From positions 558,001 to 622,000 of the forward strand of contig OZ252216.1 of assembly GCA_965248915.1 (NCBI GenBank): 64,000 nt of DNA, in the 5' to 3' direction. Position 1 is the first letter of the stretch; each line of letters begins with the position of its first letter. A program made the position numbers and the translations under genes. This stretch comes from CBDFLA01 sp965248915. Its GTDB lineage: Bacteria > Pseudomonadota > Alphaproteobacteria > M2410. This document shows positions 17,760 through 27,340 of the stretch, piece by piece. Below the pieces are notes generated by a model. That model searched no databases. It saw nothing but the letters and a program-made list of their open reading frames with translations, and was not told the origin of the DNA.

Positions 17760-20747
17760 TTGAAAGGTAGTCCAATTCCAAACGTAACGAAATTTCTCAC
17801 GAAGGTCTGTGTCAGCATCTGCTTCGCAATGAGCGTTGTATTTATTTCGGTGATCGGAGCGATCTCTGAAACATCTCAGAGCGTGGTCACCATTCGGGAA
17901 GAACAATCGGTCACGGAACTGAGTGACAAGATTACACAGGTTCAACAGAGTGCGGAGGAAACGGGGGATGATGCGAATGAAGGCGACCTAGTCGACTATC
18001 CCCGTGGTGATAGCTTCAAATTGACCCTAAACAATAACTCCGTGAATGATGTATCCCGAATACTGACCTTTTCACATCCTCTGTTGATGAAGGCCAGGTT
18101 TTGGGGTGGATCAGAATCTGAGCCCCACGTCGATGGATTGCGTGTCGGGGAGGGCGTCGGCACGGTTGATTTTGTCGCCGACGCCGGCGGCCGCGACTAT
18201 GGCACCGCGCAAATCAGTATTCCTGCTGGTGGAAAGCTCACCCTGGAATTTGGTCACGAAGGCCGCATCTCACAATCTGGAATTTTCTTGTGGAAACCAG
18301 AAGCATTGGCCGAGTTTCGTCAGTATCGTACTTGGACGGACGGGATCTTCTTGGGGGTCATTTCTGTCCTATTGGCCTTTAGCGCCGGTGCGGCTCTGTT
18401 CGAATGGTCGCGACTATCATTCGCGCGCCTAGGCTTCATTGCATCCGCATGGTTTTTGGAATTTACAACGCTTGGCGATAGCCAGGCGATGCTTGGCGGC
18501 GGTGCGCTTTCGCCCGTTTGGACCGCCATTGCATTATCCGTGTTGGGATTGGCGGGGGTCGGATTTCTGAGGACCATCGTCGAATTTCTGAGCGGCACTG
18601 TTCTTCGAAGTCGCATTCTTCAATTGGTCTTTGGCGTTTTGATTCTCACGTTGCTCGTCTCCCTGATGGGATTTTCCATTGGGGGTTTGTTGTCGCGGCT
18701 GGCGATCACATTGTTGGCTCTTTCAACCATCTATTTGCTTTTTAGAGCCGATCGAGAAGGTGGCCTAGTCGACCGATCCGCGCTGCCCGGGATTACTGTT
18801 CTGATCGTCACTGGGGTTCTTGTTGTTCTATTGCCCTTGTTGCCTTGGGGCGCTACTGGGTTGATCCTAGATCCACTGGTGCACGGGTTGTTTCTTGTTT
18901 CGCTAGGTTTGGTTGTTTTTCCTGCCGCGGTTCGTGATGTCGCGGAGGCCGGATCTGTAAATGTCGCGCCCGAACTTCCGCCAGAGACCGCGCCATCGCC
19001 ACCACAAAGGCAAAGCAGTCTGCAGAATGAAGACCGCTATGCTTTGGGCGTTGCCGGCGCACATCAAGGACTTTGGGATTGGATCGTTGAAGGGGACAGA
19101 CTTTATCTCTCGCCGACAATTGATGGCATGTTGGGTCTGCCAGTTGGTTCCTTGGAGCGAAGTGAAGAGGCGTGGGCGGCTCGAATACATCCTGAAGACT
19201 TAGAAACCTACCGGAGCGCACTAAGGTCCTATTTGGAAAGAGGTAACATCTCTTTTAATTTGGAGTTTCGCGTCAGGCATGAAAACGCGACCTATCGTTG
19301 GTTCCAACTGCGGGCCACGTGTTTGCCGGGTGATGATGGCTACGCTGTTCGGTGCGTTGGTGTTGTCTCAGACATTTCCCCAACCAAGGCCGCTGAAGAG
19401 CGTATGATGCAAAGCGCAACGCTCGATGGCCTGACCGGATTGGCAAATCGTGCAAGGCTCCTCGAAGTCCTTTCCGAGAGCTTGAAGCTTAGCGCTGAAC
19501 ATCCGGCCGCTAGTCCTGCATTGTTAGTTGTCGACTTGGATCGCTTCAAAACCATTAATGATGGATTGGGTCATGCCATGGGCGACAAACTCCTTTGTCT
19601 CGTTGCAGAAAAAATAGAAACCACCATTGGTCCAAGCGATGTTGCCGCCCGGATTGGCAGCGACGAGTTTGCCATTCTTCTTTGCGAAGGAACCGTGGAA
19701 ACTGAAGCCACTGCTGGCCAACCGGGTGAGGGGCCTGGCGCGGAAGAATTGTCGGAATATCTTCTTGATCTTCTCGCCCAGCCTGTTGATTTGGATGAAC
19801 ACGAGGTCTTTCCTCGCGCAAGCATTGGCGTTGCCCATGGCCGAGATTGGCACGAAACCGCAGAAGATCTATTGAAAGATGCTGAGATTGCAATGCTGCG
19901 CGCCAAGCGAGAAGGTGGGGGACGTCTTGTCGTCTTCCATCCCAAGATGCGTTCGTCTACTCACGAGGCCTTGTCCCTAGAGACGGATTTGCGACACGCG
20001 CTCGCTCGTCAGCAAATCGAGATACTCTTTCAGCCCATCATGGATCTCCAAGACGGCCGCATCGCAGGGTTCGAAGCGTTGATGCGCTGGCGACATCCCT
20101 CCAAAGGACTGTTGAGTCCCGATCAGTTCATGTCATTGGCAGAAGAGACTGACATGATCGTGCCATTGGGTCGCTTTGCTCTTTCCATGGCAAGCCTACA
20201 ACTCGGACACTGGCAAAGTACTTTTCCACTAAACCGTCCCTTGTTCGTAAGTGTGAATGTTTCGAGCCGCCAACTAAAGAGAGAGGACTTTGCCGCCGAC
20301 GTCAGTGATGTCTTAGAATCGGCAAAACTCGCGCCCGGCACTCTCAGGCTCGAGGTCACAGAGTCTTTGATCATGGAAGACCCCGAACTTGCGGAAAAAT
20401 TATTGCGCCAAGTTCGTGAATTAGGTGCCGGTGTGTCGCTTGATGACTTCGGTACCGGATTTGCGTCCCTTTCCAATCTCCAGAAATACCCCTTCGACTC
20501 TGTGAAAGTAGACCGGTCTTTCATCTCAACGATGGAGTCGAGAGATGACTCTTCAGTGATCGTTAATTCCATTGTGGATTTGGCAAACGATTTGGATCTT
20601 GTTGTGATCGCCGAAGGTTTGGAATCGGAAGATGATGCGCTTCATCTGCGTCAAATGGGATGTCGATACGGTCAGGGTTATGTATTTGGTGCACCCATGT
20701 CAGCATCAGACGCCCAGACATTCATTGCTCACCATTGGAAACAATAG
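17760..20747 (+). CDS. Membrane PAS-GGDEF-EAL cyclic-di-GMP protein
   Basis: 995-residue c-di-GMP signalling protein. Order: N-terminal signal/membrane helix (about 10-38), periplasmic beta-rich domain (about 60-180) resembling the extracellular part of 7TMR-DISM receptors, about seven membrane helices (about 190-390), PAS domain (about 425-545), GGDEF domain and EAL domain. The GGDEF site reads GSDEF (633-637) and no RxxD inhibitory site precedes it. The EAL domain looks intact: EALMRW from 772, DDFGTGFASL from 895, VKVDRSFI. Phosphodiesterase activity is therefore the safer prediction; cyclase activity is uncertain. Starts with TTG 17760; an in-frame ATG lies at 17829. Confidence 0.9.
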   Translation: MKGSPIPNVTKFLTKVCVSICFAMSVVFISVIGAISETSQSVVTIREEQSVTELSDKITQVQQSAEETGDDANEGDLVDYPRGDSFKLTLNNNSVNDVSRILTFSHPLLMKARFWGGSESEPHVDGLRVGEGVGTVDFVADAGGRDYGTAQISIPAGGKLTLEFGHEGRISQSGIFLWKPEALAEFRQYRTWTDGIFLGVISVLLAFSAGAALFEWSRLSFARLGFIASAWFLEFTTLGDSQAMLGGGALSPVWTAIALSVLGLAGVGFLRTIVEFLSGTVLRSRILQLVFGVLILTLLVSLMGFSIGGLLSRLAITLLALSTIYLLFRADREGGLVDRSALPGITVLIVTGVLVVLLPLLPWGATGLILDPLVHGLFLVSLGLVVFPAAVRDVAEAGSVNVAPELPPETAPSPPQRQSSLQNEDRYALGVAGAHQGLWDWIVEGDRLYLSPTIDGMLGLPVGSLERSEEAWAARIHPEDLETYRSALRSYLERGNISFNLEFRVRHENATYRWFQLRATCLPGDDGYAVRCVGVVSDISPTKAAEERMMQSATLDGLTGLANRARLLEVLSESLKLSAEHPAASPALLVVDLDRFKTINDGLGHAMGDKLLCLVAEKIETTIGPSDVAARIGSDEFAILLCEGTVETEATAGQPGEGPGAEELSEYLLDLLAQPVDLDEHEVFPRASIGVAHGRDWHETAEDLLKDAEIAMLRAKREGGGRLVVFHPKMRSSTHEALSLETDLRHALARQQIEILFQPIMDLQDGRIAGFEALMRWRHPSKGLLSPDQFMSLAEETDMIVPLGRFALSMASLQLGHWQSTFPLNRPLFVSVNVSSRQLKREDFAADVSDVLESAKLAPGTLRLEVTESLIMEDPELAEKLLRQVRELGAGVSLDDFGTGFASLSNLQKYPFDSVKVDRSFISTMESRDDSSVIVNSIVDLANDLDLVVIAEGLESEDDALHLRQMGCRYGQGYVFGAPMSASDAQTFIAHHWKQ

Positions 20748-20761
20748 ATCCAGAGCTGGCG

Positions 20762-21379
20762 TTAAGCGCGTCCAGATTCCGCTGACAGATGTCCAGGGTC
20801 AAAACCGAGTTGCGCAATAGCCAGGTCCCATTTCTTATCAACGTCATCACTGAAGACAAGGTTGGCATCTGCATCGCAATGAAGCCATGCATTCGATTTG
20901 ATTTCCAATTCAAGTTGTCCTGGCGCCCACCCTGCATATCCGATAGCGAGAAGTGAGCTCTTTGGGCCACCGCCGTGGGCCATCAACTTGAGAATGTCGA
21001 GTGTGGCGGTCAGACCGATGGACTCAGATGTTCGCAATGTCGCATCTTCAACAAAGTAATCTGTGCTGTGAAGGACAAATCCTCGTTCGGTTTCAACGGG
21101 TCCTCCGATCAGGATCAATTTGTCTGATGGGGGCGCTGGCGTTGGGATCTCCAATTCACTCACGAGTTCGGGGAAAGTGATATTGGAGGCGGGTCGATTG
21201 ATAGTAATGCCGACGGCGCCCTGTTCTGAGTGGGCGCAAACGTAAATGACCGATTTTTCAAAATTGGGGTCAAGCATGGACGGCATGGCTATGAGAAGTT
21301 GACCTTCCAACGAGTCGCCGTCACCTGACGAGAACGAGGGGTCGCTAATTCCTGGAATGTATGTGGGGTTTTCACCCAT
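20762..21379 (-). CDS. YqgE/AlgH family protein (UPF0301)
   Basis: 205-residue cytoplasmic protein of the UPF0301 family; implicated in regulation in some bacteria (AlgH in Pseudomonas) but without an agreed biochemical function. Family motifs seen: GQLLIAMPSMLDPNFEKSVI (about 27-46), GAVGITINRP and GGPVETERGFVLH, and near the end GYAGWAPGQLE. An N-terminal extension of about 25 residues precedes the conserved part. Starts at ATG 21379. It converges with the GGDEF-EAL gene leaving only 14 bp. Confidence 0.9.
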   Translation of the reverse strand: MGENPTYIPGISDPSFSSGDGDSLEGQLLIAMPSMLDPNFEKSVIYVCAHSEQGAVGITINRPASNITFPELVSELEIPTPAPPSDKLILIGGPVETERGFVLHSTDYFVEDATLRTSESIGLTATLDILKLMAHGGGPKSSLLAIGYAGWAPGQLELEIKSNAWLHCDADANLVFSDDVDKKWDLAIAQLGFDPGHLSAESGRA

Positions 21380-21631
21380 TGCCCGCGCTGCCTTTGTCCT
21401 TGAGCCATCTGTTAAGTGTCAACTATAGCACGGTGGTCCCTGGCGTGAAGATGACGCTTCATTTCTTAGTTAAAACAAGGAAAAGTTTTGGCATTCAGCC
21501 AGTGTTCAAATAACCTAAGTGCATTGATTCCGTGGAAAATATTGGAATCGAGGTGGCAAAACGCGCCAACCCCGCTATTTATTTTCCCGAGTAGTACACC
21601 CAAGTAATCAAACAAAAAAAATGAGGTAATC

Positions 21632-22114
21632 ATGCCCATAAGTGTTGGCGATTCTGTTCCCGATGTAACAGTTGTGAGAATGACCGAGAAAGGGCCAGAA
21701 AAGGTCCAAACCAGTGACCTTTTTGCTGGAAGGACGGTTGCGCTCTTTGCGCTGCCTGGCGCATTTACCCCAACATGTTCCGCCCAACACGTGCCAAGTT
21801 TCAAGAAGAATGCTGAGGCCCTCAAAGAGAAGGGCGTTGATCACATCGCTTGTCTCTCCGTGAACGATGCTTTCGTTATGGGCGCCTGGGGTAAAGATCA
21901 AGGCACCGGCGACACCGTGAATATGATCGGCGACGGTAATGCGGATTTTACCAAAGCCGTTGGGTTGGAATTTGATGGAACAGGATTTGGCATGGGCACG
22001 CGGTCACAGCGGTATTCCATGATCGTTAAAGACGGAGTTATCAGCGAGCTCAATATTGAGAAGCCCGGCGCCTACGAGGTCTCAAGCGCCGAATACATGC
22101 TCAAACAACTTTAG
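21632..22114 (+). CDS. Peroxiredoxin, Prx5/hybrid-type
   Basis: 160-residue thiol peroxidase that reduces peroxides. The peroxidatic cysteine is C49 in GAFTPTCSAQHVPSF, the Prx5 subfamily signature, and another cysteine occurs at about C74. Lengths and motifs match type II peroxiredoxins that use glutathione or glutaredoxin; that reductant is inferred and fits the presence of gshA. ATG 21632 follows GAGGTAATC. Its TAG stop overlaps the stop codon of the convergent rnhA. Confidence 0.94.
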   Translation: MPISVGDSVPDVTVVRMTEKGPEKVQTSDLFAGRTVALFALPGAFTPTCSAQHVPSFKKNAEALKEKGVDHIACLSVNDAFVMGAWGKDQGTGDTVNMIGDGNADFTKAVGLEFDGTGFGMGTRSQRYSMIVKDGVISELNIEKPGAYEVSSAEYMLKQL

Positions 22115-22539
22115 AGTTGAATACCGCGACGCGCGAGTTCGTCGGCACGTTCATTACCCGGATGGCCGGCATGGCCTTTGACCCATTTCCAGGTCACGTC
22201 ATGCCGGTCTGCCGCTTCCTCTAGACGGACCCACAGGTCGGCGTTCTTAACCGGCTTCTTTGACGAAGTTCGCCACCCGTTCTCTTTCCAACGCGGCAGC
22301 CATTGCTCGACGCCGTCTTTGACATACATTGAATCCGTAATGAGATCGACGCTGCAGGGTTCCTTGAGCGCCGCAAGCCCTTCAATCGCGGCCATGAGCT
22401 CCATGCGGTTGTTGGTTGTCTCACGTTCGCCGCCAAATAGCTCTTTCTCAGTCTCCTGGTATCTGAGTACAACACCCCAACCACCTGGCCCGGGATTTCC
22501 TGAACAAGCGCCATCGGTATAGATCTGCACGTACTTCAT
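22111..22539 (-). CDS. rnhA: Ribonuclease HI
   Basis: Degrades the RNA strand of RNA-DNA hybrids. 142 residues when started at ATG 22539. The catalytic acidic residues are seen in YTDGACSGNPGPGGWG (D9), NNRMELMAA (E), TDSMYVKDG (D) and HPGNERADELA (D). A longer open frame runs back to 22671 inside thrB, but the conserved N-terminus MKYVQIYTDGA begins at 22539. It follows thrB by 10 bp, giving the minus-strand run ispH-thrB-rnhA common in alphaproteobacteria. Confidence 0.97.
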   Translation of the reverse strand: MKYVQIYTDGACSGNPGPGGWGVVLRYQETEKELFGGERETTNNRMELMAAIEGLAALKEPCSVDLITDSMYVKDGVEQWLPRWKENGWRTSSKKPVKNADLWVRLEEAADRHDVTWKWVKGHAGHPGNERADELARRGIQL

Positions 22540-22549
22540 CGCAGCGCCT

Positions 22550-23515
22550 TCATGTCTTGATGCCGAGATCCGCTGGGGATTGTGCATCCATAAAGAACTT
22601 GAGTCGCGAAGCAAATGCACTTGGATCTTTGGGTTTGACCATCGCGCCGTCTGGATGAAAAATCCAGTCATGTAGGCGTGTCAGGAGAAAACGGATCGCC
22701 GCACCCTGGCATTGTGTAGGAAGGGTCTCCAGTTCAGTTGGGCTCAAAGACCGAACATTGGAATAAGCATGGACCATCGCATTTGCCATATCAGGTTTGA
22801 AATTGAGGTCGTCGTCAAAACACCAGGCGTTGATGCAAATCGCAATGTCATAGGCGAGAAATTCATTGCACGCGAAATAGAAATCAATGATGCCCGAGAG
22901 CTTATCGTCCAAGAAAAAGACGTTGTCAGGAAACAGGTCTCCATGGATAACGCCGCTCGGCAAATTTGAAGGCCAGTTCTTCTCGGTTTCTTGCAGGGCT
23001 TCATCAATTACACCGCGAAGACCTGGCACAACATCATCGGCTTTATCCCGACACTTCTCATACAATGCCCGCCAATCTTTCAATCCAAGAGTATTCGGTC
23101 TCTCAGTCAAAAAATCTTCGGCGGTCAAGTGAAACCTCGCTAGGTTTTCGCCCAGCGCCGTGACGTGATTTACAGCGGGCTCTCGTATCCAAAGCCCATC
23201 AAGGAATGAAATCACCGCGGCAGGGCGTCCCAAGAGTGGGCGGTAGAGTTTTTCGTCTTTGGCTGCAACGGGCAGAGGGCATGCGATGCCTCTTGCTTGA
23301 AGGTGTTGCATCAAGCCAAGAAAGAAAGGGAGGTCAGCTTCGGCAACCCGCTTCTCATAGAGCGTTAAGATGTATTGGCCCTTGGATGTATGCAGAAGAT
23401 AGTTGGTGTTCTCGACCCCTTCGGCGATTCCTTTGAAGGAGAGAACGGATCCCAAGTCATAGTCGCTCAGGAAATGTTGAAGGGTCTCATAGGAAACCGA
23501 CGTGTAGACTGCCAT
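22550..23515 (-). CDS. thrB: Homoserine kinase, ThrB2 (APH-fold) type
   Basis: Phosphorylates homoserine for threonine synthesis. 321 residues in the aminoglycoside-phosphotransferase-like fold used by alphaproteobacteria and pseudomonads rather than the GHMP-type ThrB. Key motifs are GIAEGVENTNYLL (nucleotide loop), VIHGDLFPDNVFF (catalytic Asp and Mg-binding Asn) and SGIIDFYFA. Placed 3 bp after ispH, on the same strand. Works with thrC of this window. Confidence 0.94.
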   Translation of the reverse strand: MAVYTSVSYETLQHFLSDYDLGSVLSFKGIAEGVENTNYLLHTSKGQYILTLYEKRVAEADLPFFLGLMQHLQARGIACPLPVAAKDEKLYRPLLGRPAAVISFLDGLWIREPAVNHVTALGENLARFHLTAEDFLTERPNTLGLKDWRALYEKCRDKADDVVPGLRGVIDEALQETEKNWPSNLPSGVIHGDLFPDNVFFLDDKLSGIIDFYFACNEFLAYDIAICINAWCFDDDLNFKPDMANAMVHAYSNVRSLSPTELETLPTQCQGAAIRFLLTRLHDWIFHPDGAMVKPKDPSAFASRLKFFMDAQSPADLGIKT

Positions 23516-23518
23516 AGC

Positions 23519-24493
23519 TTACGATCCTACCAGTTCGCGTGGCAGCTTGAATTGCACGTCTTCTTTGATAGCATCAGACTTTTCCACAGTAACGTCGAAC
23601 CTTTCTCGAAACGCGTCAAGAACCTCACGCACGAGTACTTCGGGCGCCGATGCGCCAGCCGTGATACCCAATGTTTCAACGTCAGAATAGGCCGCCCAAT
23701 TGATGTTCGCGGCTCGTTGAACCAGGTCAGCTTGTTTGCATCCATGACGCTTCGCGACTTCGACCAAGCGCATGGAGTTTGAAGAATTTGGGGCGCCAAT
23801 GACAATGACGCTATCGCACTCTTGGGCGATGTTTTTGATCGCTTCTTGCCGATTTGTGGTTGCATAACAGATGTCTTCTTTGTGAGGGCCTGCGATATCG
23901 GGAAATCTCCTCTTGAGAGCTTTGACAATGGCAGCCGTGTCGTCAACAGAAAGAGTGGTTTGGGTAACATAGGCAACCATGTCTGAATTGGTGACGACGA
24001 GATCTGCGACGTCTTCAATAGTCTCGATGAGTGTCACCGCACCATCTGGGAGTTGGCCCATGGTGCCGATGACTTCAGGGTGCCCTGCGTGCCCGATGAG
24101 GATAATTTCATGACCTGATTGGAAGTGTCTTTCGGCTTCGACGTGCACTTTGGACACAAGTGGACACGTCGCATCGAGATAAAACAGACCCCTTTTCTTA
24201 GCCGCTTCAGGCACAGACTTTGGGACACCGTGAGCCGAGAATATGACCGGCCGACCTTCTTCAACTTCGTTGAGTTCATCAACGAAAATCGCGCCCAGCT
24301 TCTCAAGTCGCTCCACTACGAATCGATTGTGAACGATTTCGTGTCGCACGTAGACGGGCGCGCCGTAACGGTTCAGGGCCTTCTCCACGATCTGGATGGC
24401 CCGGTCCACACCAGCGCAAAACCCGCGCGGTGCACTTAGAAGGATCTTTAGGCTTGGTTTCGAAGTGATTTCCGCGCTCTGAATTGGCGGCAT
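23519..24493 (-). CDS. ispH: 4-hydroxy-3-methylbut-2-enyl diphosphate reductase
   Basis: Last step of the MEP isoprenoid pathway, giving IPP and DMAPP with a [4Fe-4S] cofactor. 324 residues. The three cluster cysteines lie in PRGFCAGVDRAI, DATCPLVSKVH and EDICYATTNRQ; the catalytic glutamate lies in TQTTLSVDDT context and HGVPKSV is present. Start at ATG 24493. First gene of a likely ispH-thrB-rnhA operon. Another MEP gene, ispE, starts at the right end of the window. Confidence 0.97.
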   Translation of the reverse strand: MPPIQSAEITSKPSLKILLSAPRGFCAGVDRAIQIVEKALNRYGAPVYVRHEIVHNRFVVERLEKLGAIFVDELNEVEEGRPVIFSAHGVPKSVPEAAKKRGLFYLDATCPLVSKVHVEAERHFQSGHEIILIGHAGHPEVIGTMGQLPDGAVTLIETIEDVADLVVTNSDMVAYVTQTTLSVDDTAAIVKALKRRFPDIAGPHKEDICYATTNRQEAIKNIAQECDSVIVIGAPNSSNSMRLVEVAKRHGCKQADLVQRAANINWAAYSDVETLGITAGASAPEVLVREVLDAFRERFDVTVEKSDAIKEDVQFKLPRELVGS

Positions 24494-24687
24494 GTGTGGT
24501 TCTCCGACAGGCTATGGGCCCAAGCAGGCTTGCTGGTGAAGCGCCGCTCCGATACATTCCCCAGCGAACCAATAGACATAGGCCGATTTGCGGCCTAATA
24601 GATGTATTGCACCGTTCAAAGTCAAGTCATCGCGCCGGTTTGCGCACCATCGCTCAAGACCGGACTTGCCCAGGAAAGTTGGAGTTT

Positions 24688-25239
24688 ATGTCGCAATATC
24701 AAGTGAGGAAGTTCGCCTTGGGTGCGATTTTCGTAGGCCTGGCCGGGATGATGGCCTCCTGCATAAAGCCAGACCCCTTTGCTAATCTCAATTGCCCAAG
24801 TGTCCAGGTCTTGGGAGATGCGCGAGTTCTGACAAAATTTAAGCCTGGTCTGGGTCGCGATATTACCGATATCGAGTATGAAGGTCGAATCGCCAAGGTC
24901 GACTACAAATGCAAAGAGAACCCGAGTAGGGGCTACGTGGAGACCGACCTGACAATTCGCACTGAATTTATTTTGGGCATGGCGGCGCCGGTCCGGAACC
25001 CTGATTTCACAGTATTTGTGGCCGTCTCCGAAGGTGAGCGCCGGGTATTGAAAAAGACCGACCATTTGGTGAAAGTCAAGTTCCCAGGGACCGGCCGCGT
25101 CGCCCGGGAAGCCACAATAGTGCGTCGAATTCGCGTTCCCTTGGGTGGTGATGTGCCGGTTGAGTACTATAACGTCATTGTTGGGTTCCAGTTGAGTCCT
25201 GCACAAGTTGCGTACAACCGCACCAAAAACAACGACTAA
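24688..25239 (+). CDS. Hypothetical lipoprotein
   Basis: 183-residue protein that I do not recognise by function. The N-terminus has a basic start, a hydrophobic stretch (about 9-24) and a possible lipobox ending MASC at residue 25, followed by IKPDPF; an outer- or inner-membrane lipoprotein is likely. The rest is mixed beta-strand-like sequence without catalytic motifs. The frame is open back to 24484, but ATG 24688 follows TTGGAGTTT and opens the signal sequence. Its stop lies 3 bp before argS, so it is probably co-transcribed with argS; divergent from ispH. Confidence 0.75.
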   Translation: MSQYQVRKFALGAIFVGLAGMMASCIKPDPFANLNCPSVQVLGDARVLTKFKPGLGRDITDIEYEGRIAKVDYKCKENPSRGYVETDLTIRTEFILGMAAPVRNPDFTVFVAVSEGERRVLKKTDHLVKVKFPGTGRVAREATIVRRIRVPLGGDVPVEYYNVIVGFQLSPAQVAYNRTKNND

Positions 25240-25242
25240 GAA

Positions 25243-27009
25243 ATGATATCTCTTTCCGCAATTCTCACTGAGAAGGTGGGTGCTGCTTTTGCCGGTGAAG
25301 GTTTGCCGCATGATCTAGGGCGCGTGCAAGTTTCCGACCGGCCCGATCTCGCGCAGTTCCAATGTAACGGCGCGATGGCAGCGGCGAAGATCGCCAAAGA
25401 AGCACCCCGTAAAATTGCGGAGCGCATTTCCGAGAGATTGAAGACCGACCCTGCGTTTGAGGACGTTTCCTTGGCGGGGCCAGGTTTTATCAACCTGTCG
25501 CTGCGCCGTCCCTATTTAAGTGAGCATGTGAACAAGATTGCAGGGGCTGAGCGCTGCGGCGTCGCCCATCAAGAAGCCAAAAGAATTGTTATGGACTTTG
25601 GTGGCCCCAATGTTGCCAAACCGATGCATGTTGGACACCTTCGCTCTACTATTATTGGCGACAGTCTCCAGCGGCTGGCCCGGTTCCTCGGTCACAAAGT
25701 GGTTAGCGACGTGCACTTGGGCGACTGGGGATTGCAAATGGGACAACTGATCTCCGAAATGGAGATTAGTCACCCGGATCTTCCTTATTTTGAGCCCGGT
25801 GCCAAAGGACCTTTTCCAAAAGAGCCCCCGGTCGCACTTGAAGAATTGGAGGTCATTTACCCGGCGGCCTCTGCGGCTTGCAAAGCCGATGAGGGCAGAC
25901 GCGAATTGGCGCGCAAAGCCACAACAGAACTTCAGGCAGGACGACCGGGCTACCGCGCACTTTGGCAACATTTTGTGGATGTTTCATTGGAGGCGGTGAG
26001 ACGGGAGTTCGCAAGTCTGGGCGTTTCTTTTGATCTCTGGTACGGCGAATCTCAGGTTTCAGATCTTGTGCCTCAAGTCATTGAGAAATTGAAGACGAGT
26101 GGCCTCGCGGAAATGAGTGAAGGGGCACTCATCGTCCGCGTCGCAAAAAACGACGACAAGAGAAAAGTCCCGCCCCTTATCCTTGTCAACTCCGAAGGTG
26201 GCATCGGATACCACGCTACGGACGTTGCCACCATTGTCGACCGCATTGAAACGATCAATCCGGACTTGGTGCTTTACATCGTAGATCAGCGACAAGAATT
26301 GCACTTTGAACAGGTTTTCAGATCCGTCGCTCTGGCGAAGATGGATGGCAAGGCTTCGTTTGAACATATTGGTTTCGGAACAATGAATGGAACCGACGGG
26401 AAGCCATTCAAGACCCGCGAAGGCGGTGTCATGAAGCTCTTTGATTTGATTGGTATGGCCAAGGACAAAGCATTGGAGCGGTTGAGCGAAGCGGGGTTGG
26501 CAGACAAATACTCAAGCGACGAAAAAGACGACGTGGCACGCAAAGTTGCTTTGGCCGCCATTAAGTTTGCCGATCTCTCAAATTATCGACGGTCTGACTA
26601 TGTCTTTGATCTCGACCGTTTCGTGACATTTGAAGGTAAGACAGGTCCATATCTCCAATATGCCGCGGTGCGCATCAAATCAATTCTGAGGCGCGCTGAA
26701 GAAGCGGGAATTACATTTGACCAAGTTGCGATCGATGTACAGTCAGTCTCAGAGAAGGACCTTGTCCTTGCCATAGACCGACTGACGGACGCTATAGACA
26801 CCGCATTTGAACGACGTGCGCCCAATGTTTTGGCCGAATATGTCTATGAACTAGCGCAAGCCTTTTCGACCTATTACGGGGCTCATCACATATTGAGTGA
26901 AGAAGACGCGAAATTGCGTGCGTCGCGCCTTCATCTGGCGGCACTGACACTTCGGGTGTTTGAGCAGGTGCTTGATCTCTTAGGCATAGAAGTGCCCGAC
27001 AGAATGTGA
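25243..27009 (+). CDS. argS: Arginyl-tRNA synthetase
   Basis: Class I aminoacyl-tRNA synthetase charging tRNA-Arg. 588 residues: N-terminal Add-1 domain (about 1-110), catalytic core with the HIGH-type motif MHVGHLRST (about 127-135), and the C-terminal DALR anticodon-binding domain (about 465-588) ending with LDLLGIEVPDRM. As in E. coli ArgS the KMSK loop is not canonical; FKTREGGVMKL occupies that place. Complete and intact. Followed by a riboswitch-bearing leader rather than by another gene of the same run. Confidence 0.97.
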   Translation: MISLSAILTEKVGAAFAGEGLPHDLGRVQVSDRPDLAQFQCNGAMAAAKIAKEAPRKIAERISERLKTDPAFEDVSLAGPGFINLSLRRPYLSEHVNKIAGAERCGVAHQEAKRIVMDFGGPNVAKPMHVGHLRSTIIGDSLQRLARFLGHKVVSDVHLGDWGLQMGQLISEMEISHPDLPYFEPGAKGPFPKEPPVALEELEVIYPAASAACKADEGRRELARKATTELQAGRPGYRALWQHFVDVSLEAVRREFASLGVSFDLWYGESQVSDLVPQVIEKLKTSGLAEMSEGALIVRVAKNDDKRKVPPLILVNSEGGIGYHATDVATIVDRIETINPDLVLYIVDQRQELHFEQVFRSVALAKMDGKASFEHIGFGTMNGTDGKPFKTREGGVMKLFDLIGMAKDKALERLSEAGLADKYSSDEKDDVARKVALAAIKFADLSNYRRSDYVFDLDRFVTFEGKTGPYLQYAAVRIKSILRRAEEAGITFDQVAIDVQSVSEKDLVLAIDRLTDAIDTAFERRAPNVLAEYVYELAQAFSTYYGAHHILSEEDAKLRASRLHLAALTLRVFEQVLDLLGIEVPDRM

Positions 27010-27073
27010 AGTCCGGGGGAGAGTTCCTACCGAGATTTCAGGATTGTCGCCGCTAATCTCTTTCATTGACTCT

Positions 27074-27097
27074 TGGCCCTATTTGGGGCCATTTATG
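27074..27097 (+). terminator. Weak hairpin after argS
   Basis: Stem TGGCCC (27074-27079) and GGGCCA (27086-27091) with a 6-nt loop, followed by TTTATG. It could terminate argS transcription before the glycine riboswitch, but the T run is short, so this is only a candidate. Confidence 0.3.
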
Positions 27098-27145
27098 GCA
27101 CCCTTTGAATCCGTCGAGAGGCGCATTCAAAGGGACAAAAGCCCC

Positions 27146-27340
27146 GCGCGGGAGAGGTCCAAAGCAGATCGATTTGGGCGCCGAAGGAGCAACACCCCAG
27201 AAACTCTCAGGCAAAAGGACCGCGCAAGGGTAAAAAAGCTGGAAAGTAAGCAATTCCAAGGGGTTGCTTCACCGAAGGGGTAAGCGGATGGTTCAAATGC
27301 CAACCGTGAAATCTCTCAGGTCCGCAGACAGCGGGGTCCA
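27146..27340 (+). promoter_or_regulatory. Tandem glycine riboswitch controlling the gcv operon
   Basis: Two glycine aptamers in tandem. Aptamer I: P1 GCGCG (27146-27150) with CGCGC (27221-27225), containing GGGAGAG, GCCGAAGGAGCAA (27180-27192) and CTCTCAGGCAAAAGGAC. Aptamer II: GCTG (27238-27241) with CAGC (27329-27332), containing ACCGAAGGGGTAAGC (27271-27285) and ATCTCTCAGGTCCGCAGACAG. These are the conserved cores of the gcvT riboswitch class. A hairpin CACCGG/CCGGTG (27342-27358) lies between aptamer II and the gcvT start and is probably part of the expression platform. Known members usually turn on gcv expression with glycine; that is expected here too. Confidence 0.93.

Noticed and set aside
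26350..26480. ArgS as a defective synthetase because no KMSK is seen
   Set aside because: The loop reads FKTREGGVMKL, the form also seen in E. coli ArgS, so the enzyme is probably normal.
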